From the NCBI GenBank assembly GCA_003577145.1, contig QEUP01000017.1:1-64000 (forward strand): a stretch of DNA of 64,000 nucleotides, given 5' to 3'. The notes under the pieces are model-generated. The model was not told the DNA's origin, did not search any database, and saw only the letters and a list, made by a program, of their open reading frames with translations. Numbering within the stretch: the stretch's first letter is position 1; each line of letters opens with the position of its first letter. Positions 44,584 to 54,224 of this stretch are shown here, one piece after another. The position numbers and the translations under genes were made by a program. The DNA comes from Acidobacteriota bacterium. Its GTDB lineage: Bacteria > Actinomycetota > Acidimicrobiia > Acidimicrobiales > Microtrichaceae.

Positions 44584-46455
44584 ATGGCCGGCCAGACCAA
44601 CGTCAAGGAGCGAACACCCGCAGTTCAGGCTGCACTCGCCGCCGCCAACCTGGCGGCGCAGGCCACGACTGCCTATGAGCGACCGGACCTGGCCGGCCGG
44701 GTACAAGCCGCCACCCAGAGGCTGCTCGATCCGTCGTTCAACGTGCTCGTCGTGGGGGAGTTCAAGCAGGGAAAGAGCTCGCTCATCAACTCGCTGCTCA
44801 ACGCCCCGGTCTGCCCGGTCGACGACGACATCGCGACCTCCGCCCCGACAATGGTTCGCTATGCAGACGAGCCGACGGCATCGGTGGTCTTCGAGTCGCC
44901 TGAGAGCGACGAGGACTCGGAGCCACCCCGCCAGGAGATACCCATCGACCAGCTCCTCCGCTACGTCACCGACTCCACCAACCCGGCCAACGAGCAACGG
45001 GTCAAGCTGGTAGAGGCTGGCATCCCCCGGCGTCTTCTCAGCAGCGGTCTCGTCCTCGTCGACACGCCCGGTGTCGGGGGTCTGGGCTCGGCCCATGCAA
45101 CAACCACCATTGCAGCACTACCCATGGCCGACGCAGTCGTGTTCGTGTCCGACGCGTCCCAGGAATTCTCCATGCCCGAGATCGAGTTCCTCAACACCGC
45201 CAAGTCGATGTGTCCCAACATCGTGTGCGTGCTCACCAAGATCGACTTCTACCCGGAGTGGCGTCGCATACTCGAGCTCGATCGCAGCCACCTCAGCCGG
45301 CTGGCGATAGATTCGGCGATCATCCCCGTGTCCTCGACGGTGCGGATGTACGCGCTCCAGAACGAGGACAGGGAGCTCAACGCCGAATCCGGGTTCCCCG
45401 ACCTCGTCAAGTACCTCGAGAACGACATCGTCGCCGATGCCGAGGGCCTCACCATCAAGCACGTGGCATCGGACCTCCTGTCGGTGACAACTCAGCTCGA
45501 GAGCCAGTTCGACACTGAGCGCGTCGCGCTCGACGACCCCGAGAAGGCGGCGCAGGTGGTCAACCAGCTCACCGACGCCAAGGAACGTGCCGACCGCCTC
45601 CGGGGCATGGCCGCGAAGTGGCAGCAGACCTTGAACGACGGGATCCAGGACCTCATCGCCGACGTCGACCACGACTTCCGGGCTCGCATAAGGATCACCA
45701 GCCAACAGGCCGACGAGGCCATCGAAGAGAGCGATCCGGCCGAAACCTGGGCCGAGTTCGAGCCCTGGCTCTACCGGCGCACAGCCGAGGACGTCGTCCA
45801 CAACTACCAGTTCCTACAGGCCAGGGCTGGTCAGGTAGGCGAGTCGGTCGCCGTCCACTTCGCCGACGAAGGTCAGGCGCTGGCCATGAGACTGGAAGTC
45901 GAAGACCCGTCACAGCTCCTGGCTACCATCAGCACCGAGGCCAAGGCCGACATGAAGGTCACCGGCAAGGGTGAGCGCGCCCAGCTGGCTTTTCGCGGCA
46001 CCTACGGTGGCATGCTGCCGGTAATGGTCATGGGCGGCATGGCCCTCACCCCGCTGGGAATCGGGATGATAGTGATGCCTGCGGCCGCCATCTTCGGTCT
46101 GTTCAGCGGCCGCAAGGCGCTCAAGGACGAGAAGGAGCGCCAGCTGATGATGCGCCGCAACCAGGCGAAGAACGCGCACCGGAAATACACCGATGAGGTC
46201 TGCTTCATCGTCAACCGCGACTCCAAGGCGACTCTCCGCCGGGTGCAACGCCAGCTCCGCGACTACTACACCGACAGAGCCGAAGAGCTGCACCGCTCGA
46301 CCAGTGAAACTCTCGTGAAGGCGCAAGAGGCAGCGAAGTCCGACGAGATGACGCGTCAGCGGCGACTCCGGGATGTGCAGGCCGAGCTGGAGCGGATCAC
46401 GAGCCTCAAGACAAAGGTTCTGGCCCTCGCGCCCGCTCTCGGAACCGGGTCATGA
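44584..46455 (+). CDS. Dynamin-like GTPase, IniA-type
   Basis: The 623-residue bacterial dynamin-like protein has P-loop GEFKQGKSS at 58-66, DTPGVGGLG (switch II, Asp160) and TKID at 218-221. A long helical stalk follows, then a hydrophobic paddle-like hairpin at about 475-505 (MLPVMVMGGMALTPLGIGM) and more helix. Such proteins bind and remodel membranes; mycobacterial IniA is one. It is coupled to the second GTPase by a 4-base overlap and follows the two IniB-type genes, matching the iniB-iniA-iniC order. Confidence 0.88.
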   Translation: MAGQTNVKERTPAVQAALAAANLAAQATTAYERPDLAGRVQAATQRLLDPSFNVLVVGEFKQGKSSLINSLLNAPVCPVDDDIATSAPTMVRYADEPTASVVFESPESDEDSEPPRQEIPIDQLLRYVTDSTNPANEQRVKLVEAGIPRRLLSSGLVLVDTPGVGGLGSAHATTTIAALPMADAVVFVSDASQEFSMPEIEFLNTAKSMCPNIVCVLTKIDFYPEWRRILELDRSHLSRLAIDSAIIPVSSTVRMYALQNEDRELNAESGFPDLVKYLENDIVADAEGLTIKHVASDLLSVTTQLESQFDTERVALDDPEKAAQVVNQLTDAKERADRLRGMAAKWQQTLNDGIQDLIADVDHDFRARIRITSQQADEAIEESDPAETWAEFEPWLYRRTAEDVVHNYQFLQARAGQVGESVAVHFADEGQALAMRLEVEDPSQLLATISTEAKADMKVTGKGERAQLAFRGTYGGMLPVMVMGGMALTPLGIGMIVMPAAAIFGLFSGRKALKDEKERQLMMRRNQAKNAHRKYTDEVCFIVNRDSKATLRRVQRQLRDYYTDRAEELHRSTSETLVKAQEAAKSDEMTRQRRLRDVQAELERITSLKTKVLALAPALGTGS

Positions 46456-47924
46456 CGGTGACCTCGCTGCTCCCTCAGGTCCGCAGCGTCCTCGATGCCG
46501 GTGCCCGCATCTACTCGGGCACCGAGTCGGCCGAGCGGATAGCTGCGACGATCGACCGTCTCGACGAGCCGCTGCGGGTGGCCATCGCCGGCAAGGTCAA
46601 AGCCGGCAAGTCGACGCTGCTCAATGCACTGGTGGGGGAGGAGCTGGCCCCCACCGATGCGGGTGAGTGCACCAAGATCGTCACCTGGTACCACGACGGG
46701 ATCACCTACCGGGTCAACATGTACCCCAAGGTGGGCGAACCCAAGCAGGTGCCTTTCGCCCGCACCGACGGCGCAATCGATATCGATCTCGGCAGCATCG
46801 ACGCTGACGACGTGGAACGGCTGGACGTGGAATGGCCGTCGTCGTCGCTGCGCCAGGTGACGCTCATAGACACCCCCGGAATCGCCTCTCTCAGCACTGA
46901 GGTCTCCGAGCGGACGCACGCCTTCCTCGCTCCAGGCGAGGACCAGATAACGCCGGCGGACGCGGTCTTGTACCTGATGCGCCACCTGCACTCCACCGAT
47001 GTCAACTTCCTCGAGGCGTTCCACGACGAGGAGTTCAACCAACCCACTCCCGTCAACGCGATCGCCGTCCTGTCCCGGGCTGACGAGGTCGGCGTGGGAC
47101 GGATCGACTCGATGTCTTCAGCTCGACGCATCGCCAATCGCTACAAATCCGACCCCAAGGTGCGAAGGTTGGCCCAGACCGTCGTCCCGGTAGCAGGCTT
47201 GCTCGCCCAGTCGGGATCGACCCTCCGGGAAGCAGAGTTCAAGGCCCTGAGCCAGATGGCGGCAGCGCCGCGAGACGAGACCGAGAAGCTCTTTCTCTCG
47301 GCCGACAGGTTCGTTCAGTCCCCCACGTCCATTCATCTCACCAGCATGGAGCGTGAGCACCTGCTCGACCGGCTCGGCATGTTCGGCTGCCGGCTCTCGG
47401 TGGCCCTGATCCGCCAAGGCGCCGCCGAGAACGCCAGCAAGCTCTCGAACGAACTGGTGCAGCGAAGCGGTCTCAATGAGCTGCGCGAGGTGCTGCTCTC
47501 GCAGTTCGCGGAGCGACGCGACGTGCTCAAGGCTCGGTCCGCTCTCATCGGTCTCGAGAACATCGTGCACGAGCATCCGGTTCCGGGAAGCGACCAGCTC
47601 GCGGCAGAGATGGAGCGGATCCACTCGGGTGCCCACGAGTTCGCCGAGATACGACTGCTCAACTCCCTGCGCGCCGGGGGAGTGAAGCTCAAGAACGAGG
47701 AAGCCGAGGAGATGGAACGTCTTCTGGGTACCGAGGGCTCCTCGGCACGGAGCCGGCTGGGGCTACCCGCCGGCTCCTCCGACGCCGATGTGAGAATAGC
47801 CCTGCAGAACTCCATCAGTCGTTGGCAACGCAAGGCCGAATCGCCGATGTCGAGCCGCGAGCTGGTGGACGCGTCCCGCGTGTTGATCCGCTCCTGTGAA
47901 GGGCTACTGGTCACGCTCTCCTAG
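46452..47924 (+). CDS. Dynamin-like GTPase, IniC-type
   Basis: The 490-residue protein has P-loop GKVKAGKST at 47-55, ECTKI (switch I Thr), DTPGIASLS (Asp140) and SRADEV in place of the usual NKxD (208-213). The C-terminal half is helical. Unlike its partner it has no evident membrane paddle, so the pair may act as a heteromer in which the IniA-like subunit inserts into the membrane. The ATG at 46452 lies within the last codons of the upstream gene. Confidence 0.86.
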   Translation: MTVTSLLPQVRSVLDAGARIYSGTESAERIAATIDRLDEPLRVAIAGKVKAGKSTLLNALVGEELAPTDAGECTKIVTWYHDGITYRVNMYPKVGEPKQVPFARTDGAIDIDLGSIDADDVERLDVEWPSSSLRQVTLIDTPGIASLSTEVSERTHAFLAPGEDQITPADAVLYLMRHLHSTDVNFLEAFHDEEFNQPTPVNAIAVLSRADEVGVGRIDSMSSARRIANRYKSDPKVRRLAQTVVPVAGLLAQSGSTLREAEFKALSQMAAAPRDETEKLFLSADRFVQSPTSIHLTSMEREHLLDRLGMFGCRLSVALIRQGAAENASKLSNELVQRSGLNELREVLLSQFAERRDVLKARSALIGLENIVHEHPVPGSDQLAAEMERIHSGAHEFAEIRLLNSLRAGGVKLKNEEAEEMERLLGTEGSSARSRLGLPAGSSDADVRIALQNSISRWQRKAESPMSSRELVDASRVLIRSCEGLLVTLS

Positions 47925-47979
47925 CCCCGCTCGCCCGCCTGAGGGGTTGGATCCTGTCATGACCTGGGTTCCCGATCGT

Positions 47980-50577
47980 TCAGGTCGAAGGCAGGAAGTC
48001 ACGCAGCGCCGCAAGCATCTCCGCCCGTGTACCGGCGCCGACCTTCTGCCGGATCTTGGCTACGTGATGCTCGACGGTCTTGGGGGAGATGAACAGCTGC
48101 GCCCCGATCTCTTTGTAGGTGAGGCCATCGACCACGAACCGCGCGACCTCCTGCTCTCGTTCGGACAGCGACGAGACGGTCGCGCTCGAAGATGTCGCCG
48201 ACGGCAGCGCGGTCTTGAGGTCACGCGCCTTTTCGAGGAGGGCGCGCGTCACCGCCGAATCCGAGGAACGGATGGCTGCCTGGCCGACCAGACGACTCGC
48301 TTCCCACGAGAGACCCACGTCGTGGAGCCCCTTGGCCGCTACCTGCACCGCGTACGGATCGAACGCACCGTCATACACCGTGACCCAGGCCCGGGCAGCA
48401 GGGCCGAGAGCCGACATCCTCCCCCCGGTCGGCGGCACCGCTTGGATCTCGGCCGCGCGCCGCTTCACGGCATCGGCATCGTCGATGGCGATGGCCGCCT
48501 GGAGACCTGTCCACCTCAGAGGAAGAGTCCACAGCGGGGGCTCTCCCAGAGCGCGCACGATGTCGCCCAGCTCTCGCGCCTTGCCGACGATCCGCTCCCA
48601 CTCGCCCAGCCGGGCGGCCCCGACGGCGAGCTCACCGACGACGTCGGACAGGAAGAGGCTGGCCGGGAGCCTCAGCAACACGGACTCCGCGCGGTGCCAG
48701 GCAGCCGCCAGGCTCGTCAGATCCCCGGCTCGGCGGGCGAGGCCGGCTTCGATGGCGGTGGCGAACAACTCCTCCTGCGCTGACAGCCGCGCCCGGTCGA
48801 TCTCCTCGAGCGTCCCTTGGGCAACTGCCCAGCGGCTGGTCCGCACGCCCGTCCAGCCCCGCAACAGCCTGTGGCGCTGCACGAGACCGGGCCCGCCGAC
48901 CTCGTTCTCACGCGCCCTTTCGAGCAGATGCTCGGCAACTGGGAACTCAGCAGCAGTGCAGGCAACAAGCGCGCCCAACGCGTGAGGAGAATCCGGCAGG
49001 ATGAAGACGTCGGCCCCACCCTCGACCATCTCGGCAGCCTCCACGAAGTACTCCAGGGCAGTCGTCGCCGAGCCAGAGATGCTCTCCAAAGCCCCGCGCG
49101 CCACCAACGCCGCAGCCTCGACCTGCAGCGAAGCCGGCCCGTCGAGTTCCTCACTGGCCATAGCTTCCAGGCGCCGGGCCTCCTCACCGCGGCCCACTGC
49201 CAACAGGTTCGGAACAGCGAGTAGCCGGTAGTGGGCCACTGGGATGCGATCGTCGTCGGTGATGGAGCAGTAGAGATCGGCAGCCCGGCCCAACAGGCCC
49301 CGGCGGGCAAGCGCGGCTGCAGCGACCGCCTTGGCTCTTCCCTGATCGGGGAGGTTGCGGTCCGCCAGCACCCGATCCGCTCGTATCAGTGCATCAGACG
49401 TGTCACCGACCCGAGCGGACGCCTCAGCTCTGCGTGCGGCTACGTCTGCCGGGGTGGCCCCGACCTCGACCGCGCGCTGGTACCAGGCCTGCGCGACGAC
49501 CGGATCGTCCACCAGCTTGCGATCGCCCGCATCCACGAGCGCCCGAGCCACCGCTGTCCCCCCTGCTCTGGCGGCGATCAGATGCTCGGCGATCTCGTCG
49601 GGAGGCAGACCTCTCGTGGTCATCATCTCAGCAAGCCGCGCGTGAAACGCCCTTCTCTCGGCAGCACCGACCGCCGACTCGACCGCGTCGATCACGATGT
49701 CAGCGATGGTGCCTTCCTCGTCAGTGAGACCAGCCGCGAACAGCGCGTGGACAGCCCCGGGCAAACCGTCCCGACCGCAGGTGGTGAGGCCGGTGATCAG
49801 ATCGTCGTCGAGGCCGGGTGCCAGGCAGCCGGCGATCAGCACTGCGCGGCTCTGATCATCGAGTTGGTTCAAACGGGACCTCACCGTCTCCACGACCTCG
49901 TGGGGAGGGCCGTCCGGCGTCGATTTCATGCGGCCGTCCTCGATGACCCCCTGCGCCGTCCATCCTTCGACCAGCCGGTCGGTGAGCAACAGGTTTCCGC
50001 CGGTCCTGGCGGCCACGGCGGCGACAAGTGTCTCATCGACTGCCGCACCGAGGATGCTTGCCATTCGCCCGCCCACCTCCTCCTCGGTCAGCGGTTCGAG
50101 GACCACGAGAGGACGGTCCAGACCGAGCACTTCGTCCAGCACGGCGATTTCGGGGGAGGAATCGGGCCGGTGGGCGACCACGACGTTGAGTCCCTGCTCA
50201 GCAGCCCGTTCGGCGACCGCGACGACGACGCGACGAGAGTGCGGATCGAGCCACTGGCCGTCGTCGATGATCAGCACATCACCCCGACTGAGCTTCGCGA
50301 GGATCTGCTCAGCCAGATCGAGCCCTGCTGCCGCTGACGGCTTGTGGGGCAGTTCGAGCAGCTGCCTGAAGGCGGCGTACGGCACGTCGAGCTCGAGACG
50401 ATGACCTCTGGCTTTCGAGACGCCACGGCCGTCGTCCTCGAACAGCTCGGCGATGTCGTCGAGCGCCTCGGTCTTCCCGCTGCCTCCGGGCCCGACGATG
50501 CCCAAGCGCGTGGGTCGATCCTTCCAGGCAACACCCGAAAGCAGCTGATGGATTCTCGATCGACGTGGCGTTGCCAT
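47980..50577 (-). CDS. Large ATPase-LuxR transcriptional regulator (MalT/IniR-like)
   Basis: The 865-residue LAL/STAND-type activator has Walker A GPGGSGKT at 29-36, Walker B VLIIDDGQWL near 101-110 and a winged-helix-like spacer. A long helical, TPR-like region (about 350-780) should sense a ligand, and a C-terminal LuxR DNA-binding domain follows (SLSEREQEVARFVVDGLTYK, SPKTVEHHVAKIRQKVG). It converges on the dynamin genes. In mycobacteria the gene next to iniBAC (Rv0339c, IniR) is the same kind of protein. Together with the 22-base box pairs, this makes it the likely controller of the locus; the inducer is unknown. Confidence 0.85.
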   Translation of the reverse strand: MATPRRSRIHQLLSGVAWKDRPTRLGIVGPGGSGKTEALDDIAELFEDDGRGVSKARGHRLELDVPYAAFRQLLELPHKPSAAAGLDLAEQILAKLSRGDVLIIDDGQWLDPHSRRVVVAVAERAAEQGLNVVVAHRPDSSPEIAVLDEVLGLDRPLVVLEPLTEEEVGGRMASILGAAVDETLVAAVAARTGGNLLLTDRLVEGWTAQGVIEDGRMKSTPDGPPHEVVETVRSRLNQLDDQSRAVLIAGCLAPGLDDDLITGLTTCGRDGLPGAVHALFAAGLTDEEGTIADIVIDAVESAVGAAERRAFHARLAEMMTTRGLPPDEIAEHLIAARAGGTAVARALVDAGDRKLVDDPVVAQAWYQRAVEVGATPADVAARRAEASARVGDTSDALIRADRVLADRNLPDQGRAKAVAAAALARRGLLGRAADLYCSITDDDRIPVAHYRLLAVPNLLAVGRGEEARRLEAMASEELDGPASLQVEAAALVARGALESISGSATTALEYFVEAAEMVEGGADVFILPDSPHALGALVACTAAEFPVAEHLLERARENEVGGPGLVQRHRLLRGWTGVRTSRWAVAQGTLEEIDRARLSAQEELFATAIEAGLARRAGDLTSLAAAWHRAESVLLRLPASLFLSDVVGELAVGAARLGEWERIVGKARELGDIVRALGEPPLWTLPLRWTGLQAAIAIDDADAVKRRAAEIQAVPPTGGRMSALGPAARAWVTVYDGAFDPYAVQVAAKGLHDVGLSWEASRLVGQAAIRSSDSAVTRALLEKARDLKTALPSATSSSATVSSLSEREQEVARFVVDGLTYKEIGAQLFISPKTVEHHVAKIRQKVGAGTRAEMLAALRDFLPST

Positions 50578-50738
50578 GTTCAGTCGATACTACGTTTGGC
50601 GGAACCTCTGCGATGGTAGTCACACGGGAGAAAACGGCTGCGGCAGGAGACGGCAACGGGTTCGAGAGGGACCTGTCGAGGTCGGGGACCAGCCAACCCG
50701 CTGATGTCGTGTTGATCGAACCTGCCCGACAGCCGCGA

Positions 50739-51200
50739 TCAGCTCGGTCGTCGGTTGTCAGCGGTGTCCTTCGTGGTTCGTGCCTTGACGACGAGGCGCA
50801 CGTCGGTTCCACCCTCGTTCGTCGCCTGGATCTCGGATTCGTCGGCCAACGACTGCATCAACGGCAGGCCGAAACCCCCCTCGTGCTCGAACCGTCCCGC
50901 ATCGCCGGCCTCGTCGCCGCGCCCCACAGCCAATGGATCGAAACCACCGCCACGATCACGGACGAGAACCTCGATCCGGTCATCGCGGAGGTTGCACCTT
51001 ATGATGACGTTGTCGGCGCTGGTGTGACGCACATGTGCCTCGATCGCGTTCGTCGTCGCCTCGGACACGACGAGCCTGAGATCCTCGATCCTTTCGTCTC
51101 CGAACATCGGATCTATCCGGGCCGCTGCCGTCACGACCAACCGGGCCAGTGAGAGGTACTCGGCTCGGGCCGGGATCTCGAGTTCGATGGTCTCGGACAT
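50739..51200 (-). CDS. RsbW-like anti-sigma/serine kinase (HATPase_c_2)
   Basis: The 153-residue GHKL ATPase domain has an N-box with LRLVVSEATTNAIEAHVRH, VRDRGGGFDP (G1) and EGGFGLPLMQSLAD (G2). It is probably a switch-protein kinase that phosphorylates and inhibits the STAS partner encoded one base upstream. No sigma factor gene of the SigB/SigF type is adjacent; the principal-type sigma at 57703 is about 6.5 kb away. The 161 bases between it and the regulator gene hold no gene. Confidence 0.85.
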   Translation of the reverse strand: MSETIELEIPARAEYLSLARLVVTAAARIDPMFGDERIEDLRLVVSEATTNAIEAHVRHTSADNVIIRCNLRDDRIEVLVRDRGGGFDPLAVGRGDEAGDAGRFEHEGGFGLPLMQSLADESEIQATNEGGTDVRLVVKARTTKDTADNRRPS

Positions 51201-51201
51201 G

Positions 51202-51534
51202 CTAGGAAACCACTGCGTCGAGCGAGGGCCGGAGCGTGAGGATCCGGTCGAGATCGGTGAGCCTCAGCAGGTCGAGCACACGAGGCTCGTCGCACACCAC
51301 GACCAACTCGCCGCCGTGGGCTCGCATCCGCTTCAAGGCGCCGACTATCACCCCGAGGCCGATGGAGTCCATGAAATCGACCCCGGTCAGGTCGAGGGCC
51401 AACCGCAGAATCCCGCCACTCGTGACACGAACGACCTCCTGGCGCAACTGCGGCGCGGTGGCGAGGTCGATCTCGCCGGTCATCGAGACGACGGTCCAGT
51501 CGCCCATGCTGTGAACTTCTACCGCGGAGTCCAA
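51202..51534 (-). CDS. STAS-domain anti-anti-sigma factor
   Basis: The 110-residue STAS domain (GDWTVVSMTGEIDLATAPQL; LALDLTGVDFMDSIGLGVIV) has the phosphorylatable Ser in FMDSIGLG. It forms a partner-switch pair with the RsbW-like kinase encoded one base downstream. The start is uncertain: the TTG at 51534 gives the usual N-terminus, an ATG at 51507 begins directly before GDWTVV, and a GTG at 51588 is too long. Confidence 0.85.
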   Translation of the reverse strand: MDSAVEVHSMGDWTVVSMTGEIDLATAPQLRQEVVRVTSGGILRLALDLTGVDFMDSIGLGVIVGALKRMRAHGGELVVVCDEPRVLDLLRLTDLDRILTLRPSLDAVVS

Positions 51535-51659
51535 CCTCGCTCCATGGGGAGGACGGCATCCTCCGGACCCGTCGCTGGCTCCTTCCACCGTATCGCCGGA
51601 CGACCGACAGTGCGCGACCAGTCAGCCCCGGGCACTGGGGCGAAGCTGGCCGCCACCGG

Positions 51660-52037
51660 TCATTCCACGCGAACAACTACACGTTCGTGCAGGTCGACAT
51701 CCGGCACAACTGGCCCGATCAGCGGCAGGTCAGTAGCAGCCTGGTAGCGAACCACGATCTCGAGACGGTCGCCCGAAGCAGTACCGCCCCGAACCTCGAC
51801 CAGCAGGCGATCGGGGTCGAGACCGCCTTTCGATCTCGCCGCCTCTTCAGCGGCATCCTGACGGGGATCGACCACCGCAACCCTGGCTGCCTCGCGCGTT
51901 GCATGGATGACGAGTACCCGGTCGCGCACGATGAGTCCGACCTGAGCCACGACCAGCAGCATCAGGAGGACCAGCGGGAGGACGAGGGCAAGCTCGACCG
52001 AAGCCTGCCCGTCGTCTCTCGCCGCCGCCGGACTCAC
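51660..52037 (-). CDS. tadE: TadE-like pseudopilin
   Basis: After a short N-terminus with DDGQASVELALVLPLVLL, the typical TadE cleavage/helix segment (Glu at +5), comes one transmembrane helix. A soluble part of about 95 residues (VIHATREAARVAVVDP, FVRY-like strands) follows. The GTG at 52037 overlaps the pilin stop by 4 bases (GTGA). It would be a minor pseudopilin of the Tad pilus. Confidence 0.85.
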   Translation of the reverse strand: MSPAAARDDGQASVELALVLPLVLLMLLVVAQVGLIVRDRVLVIHATREAARVAVVDPRQDAAEEAARSKGGLDPDRLLVEVRGGTASGDRLEIVVRYQAATDLPLIGPVVPDVDLHERVVVRVE

Positions 52038-52429
52038 GTCACCTTCGACACGATGGACTCCATGACCGCGTTGTAGAGCCGCGCGATCCAGTTGGTCTTG
52101 GTCGCCCACGAGACAACGAGGAGCGCCACCGCCGCGGCACCCAACAGGACCAGGGCGTACTCCGCGGTGCTCTGCCCATCGTCACCATCTCGATGGATGA
52201 GGGACCAAAGCCATGTCTGCAGGTGCACCACCAGCGCGGTAGCCGTGTAAGAACGCCTGTGCGTTCGCCCTGAATGAGCACCACTGAGGGTCAGCGCCTC
52301 CCGGCGCCAGTGACGCCCCGGTCCGAGGTGCGTGTCCGCCAGGGCAAGCCACGAAGAGCACCGCCACAGGCCTCCTGTCGAAGACCGCGGCGGCCGAACC
52401 GAGATCCTTCGAGCCACAAGTTCGTACAT
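52034..52429 (-). CDS. Flp-type major pilin candidate
   Basis: The C-terminal 55 residues are Flp-like: DDGQSTAEYALVLLGAAAVA then LLVVSWATK, with the conserved Glu at +5 of the processed helix. The start is uncertain. The ATG at 52429 has a strong GGAAGGAAG upstream but gives a 75-residue Arg-rich N-terminus unlike a pilin leader. A GTG at 52231 or 52228 gives the usual length of about 65 residues but no clear ribosome site. It is coupled to tadE. Confidence 0.6.
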   Translation of the reverse strand: MYELVARRISVRPPRSSTGGLWRCSSWLALADTHLGPGRHWRREALTLSGAHSGRTHRRSYTATALVVHLQTWLWSLIHRDGDDGQSTAEYALVLLGAAAVALLVVSWATKTNWIARLYNAVMESIVSKVT

Positions 52430-52509
52430 GTTGCTTCCTTCCAGCTTTCCAATGGATGGGGGAGGGGAACGGCGGAGGCACCGCCGGTTGGTGCCACCTC
52501 CGACGGCTC

Positions 52510-53328
52510 TCACGGAGGTGGCAGATCAAGGCCGGCGCCACCGATGGAACTGATCGATTCGGCTACCAACGGGACGACCGTGAGCAGCCCGAAGGCCGGC
52601 AGGACGCACACGACAAGCGGGAGCAGTAGCCGTACCGGAACTCGTCGCGCCCTTTCCTCGGCCCAGCGGCGCTGATCGATTCGGGCAGCATGTGCGAGGG
52701 TCGACAGCGCTGGGCCCAGTTCGGCCCCGTACCGGACCGACGCCAGGAGAACGGCTACGAGAGGGCGTGTCGCCTCGCCGGTCCTGTCCGCGACAGCCTC
52801 GAGCGCCTCGGCAACCGGCTGACCGCTGCCGATCCGTCGCGACGCCGCTCGGAGTTCGGCGGCAACCGGACCCGGCCCACTGCGGCCGACAACTCGGACC
52901 GCCCAGGGGACGGTCAGCCCCGAAGCGGTGGCCACACGAAACAGGTCGATGATCTCGGGGACCTCTTGTCTCAGGTTCGCCACCCGCTCCCGGCGGGCTC
53001 GTTCCCGTCGTCGCCAGGCGATAGCCACCAGGGCAGCGACTCCACCCAGTGCGACCAACGGCTGCACGAATGCGATCGCCGTGAGGGCCACCATGACGCG
53101 TCCGACCCAACGACGGTCGAGGACCGTCAACACCTTCATACGTCTGTGCATGCGGGCACCGAGCCATTCGAACGGTCCTGTTCGCGAGTGGTGGCGGCGA
53201 GGGCGGACCAAGCCGAGGCGCTGTCGAGCCCGCGCTCCTGAAACGAGCCGCTTGCGCGCCGAGGAACTGACGTACGCTGCGACCACCGACCACAGCAGCG
53301 TCATCCCCACCTTCATCCCCACGATCAC
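52510..53328 (-). CDS. tadC: Tad secretion membrane protein TadC (type II secretion F domain)
   Basis: The 272-residue protein has membrane helices near the N-terminus, at about 75-105 and at the C-terminus, and a cytosolic T2SF domain (LRQEVPEIIDLFRVATASGL, LASVRYGAELGPALSTLAHA). The GTG at 53328 overlaps the tadB stop (GTGA), which decides the start over the longer open frame. It forms the inner-membrane platform with TadB. Confidence 0.85.
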   Translation of the reverse strand: MIVGMKVGMTLLWSVVAAYVSSSARKRLVSGARARQRLGLVRPRRHHSRTGPFEWLGARMHRRMKVLTVLDRRWVGRVMVALTAIAFVQPLVALGGVAALVAIAWRRRERARRERVANLRQEVPEIIDLFRVATASGLTVPWAVRVVGRSGPGPVAAELRAASRRIGSGQPVAEALEAVADRTGEATRPLVAVLLASVRYGAELGPALSTLAHAARIDQRRWAEERARRVPVRLLLPLVVCVLPAFGLLTVVPLVAESISSIGGAGLDLPPP

Positions 53329-54224
53329 CGAGCACCCGCCGCGATCCGTGTCATCCACAGGGCACCGATCGCATCCAGTACGAGGGCAACCATCAAGCAC
53401 ACCAGACCAGGAACGGTTCCGAGCAGGAAGCTGGTGGCGCCACTGCCGGCAGCACCCATAACCAGAGCGAACACGGGGGGCGCTGCCGCCAGCATCAACG
53501 CCGAGGCCCGCGCTTGGGTGGCGAGTGCCCGCGCTTCGGCAGCTACCTCCCGCTGATCGCGAACCGTTGCCGCGACCCCGTCGAGTGACGGTGCCAACTC
53601 GCCACCTGTCTCGAGGCCCACGAGAAGGGCCGTCACCGCGAGACGAACCTCCCGAAGAGGGAGCCTCGCTTCGATGTCTCCGATGGCTGCGGCGAGGGGC
53701 ACACCGGCACGGTGGCGAAGTGCCGCCCGCCGGACCTCCTCACCGAGGGGTCCCCCGGACTCGGATCCGGCCTCAGCCAGAGCGACTGCGAGCGCCGCGC
53801 CGGACCGGAGCCCACGGGCTGTCGACTCCAGCAGCGGTGCCACCGAAGCAGCGACAATCTCGTTACGGCGTCCCCGCGCCAACCTCAGGCCTGCCGCCCC
53901 TGCGACGGCCGCCACGACCACCGCCGAAGCCCCGGCCCCGGGTCCGTAGAAGCCGACCCCGCACAATGCCAGCGTGGTGGTGCAGGTCAACCACGCAGTC
54001 CAGACAGCCGACGCATCGGCCTCGGGCCATGCGTCTGCCAGCGCCCTGCGCACGATGGCCGGCACCACGACGGCGCCCCAATGCGATCGCTCTCCCCGAC
54101 TGGCGCCTGGCGCAGCCGCGTCGAGCCTCCGCGACACACCGATCCTTCGGGCAGAGACGCCGAGTCGGCTCAGCACGACCGAACCAACCACAACCGAGAC
54201 GGTGGCAACCAGCACGGGCGCCAT
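53325..54224 (-). CDS. tadB: Tad secretion membrane protein TadB
   Basis: It has 299 residues from the ATG at 54224, which shares one base with the tadA stop (TGATG). N-terminal and central membrane helices, a T2SF domain (LLESTARGLRSGAALAVALA, TALLVGLETGGELAPSLDGV) and C-terminal helices are present. The frame upstream of 54224 is a shadow of tadA. It partners TadC. Confidence 0.85.
   Translation of the reverse strand: MAPVLVATVSVVVGSVVLSRLGVSARRIGVSRRLDAAAPGASRGERSHWGAVVVPAIVRRALADAWPEADASAVWTAWLTCTTTLALCGVGFYGPGAGASAVVVAAVAGAAGLRLARGRRNEIVAASVAPLLESTARGLRSGAALAVALAEAGSESGGPLGEEVRRAALRHRAGVPLAAAIGDIEARLPLREVRLAVTALLVGLETGGELAPSLDGVAATVRDQREVAAEARALATQARASALMLAAAPPVFALVMGAAGSGATSFLLGTVPGLVCLMVALVLDAIGALWMTRIAAGAR

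Noticed and set aside
52291-52541. Alternative minus-strand frames around the pilin gene
   Set aside because: They lack hydrophobic or pilin-like sequence and compete with a better ribosome site; the region was left as an uncertain pilin start.
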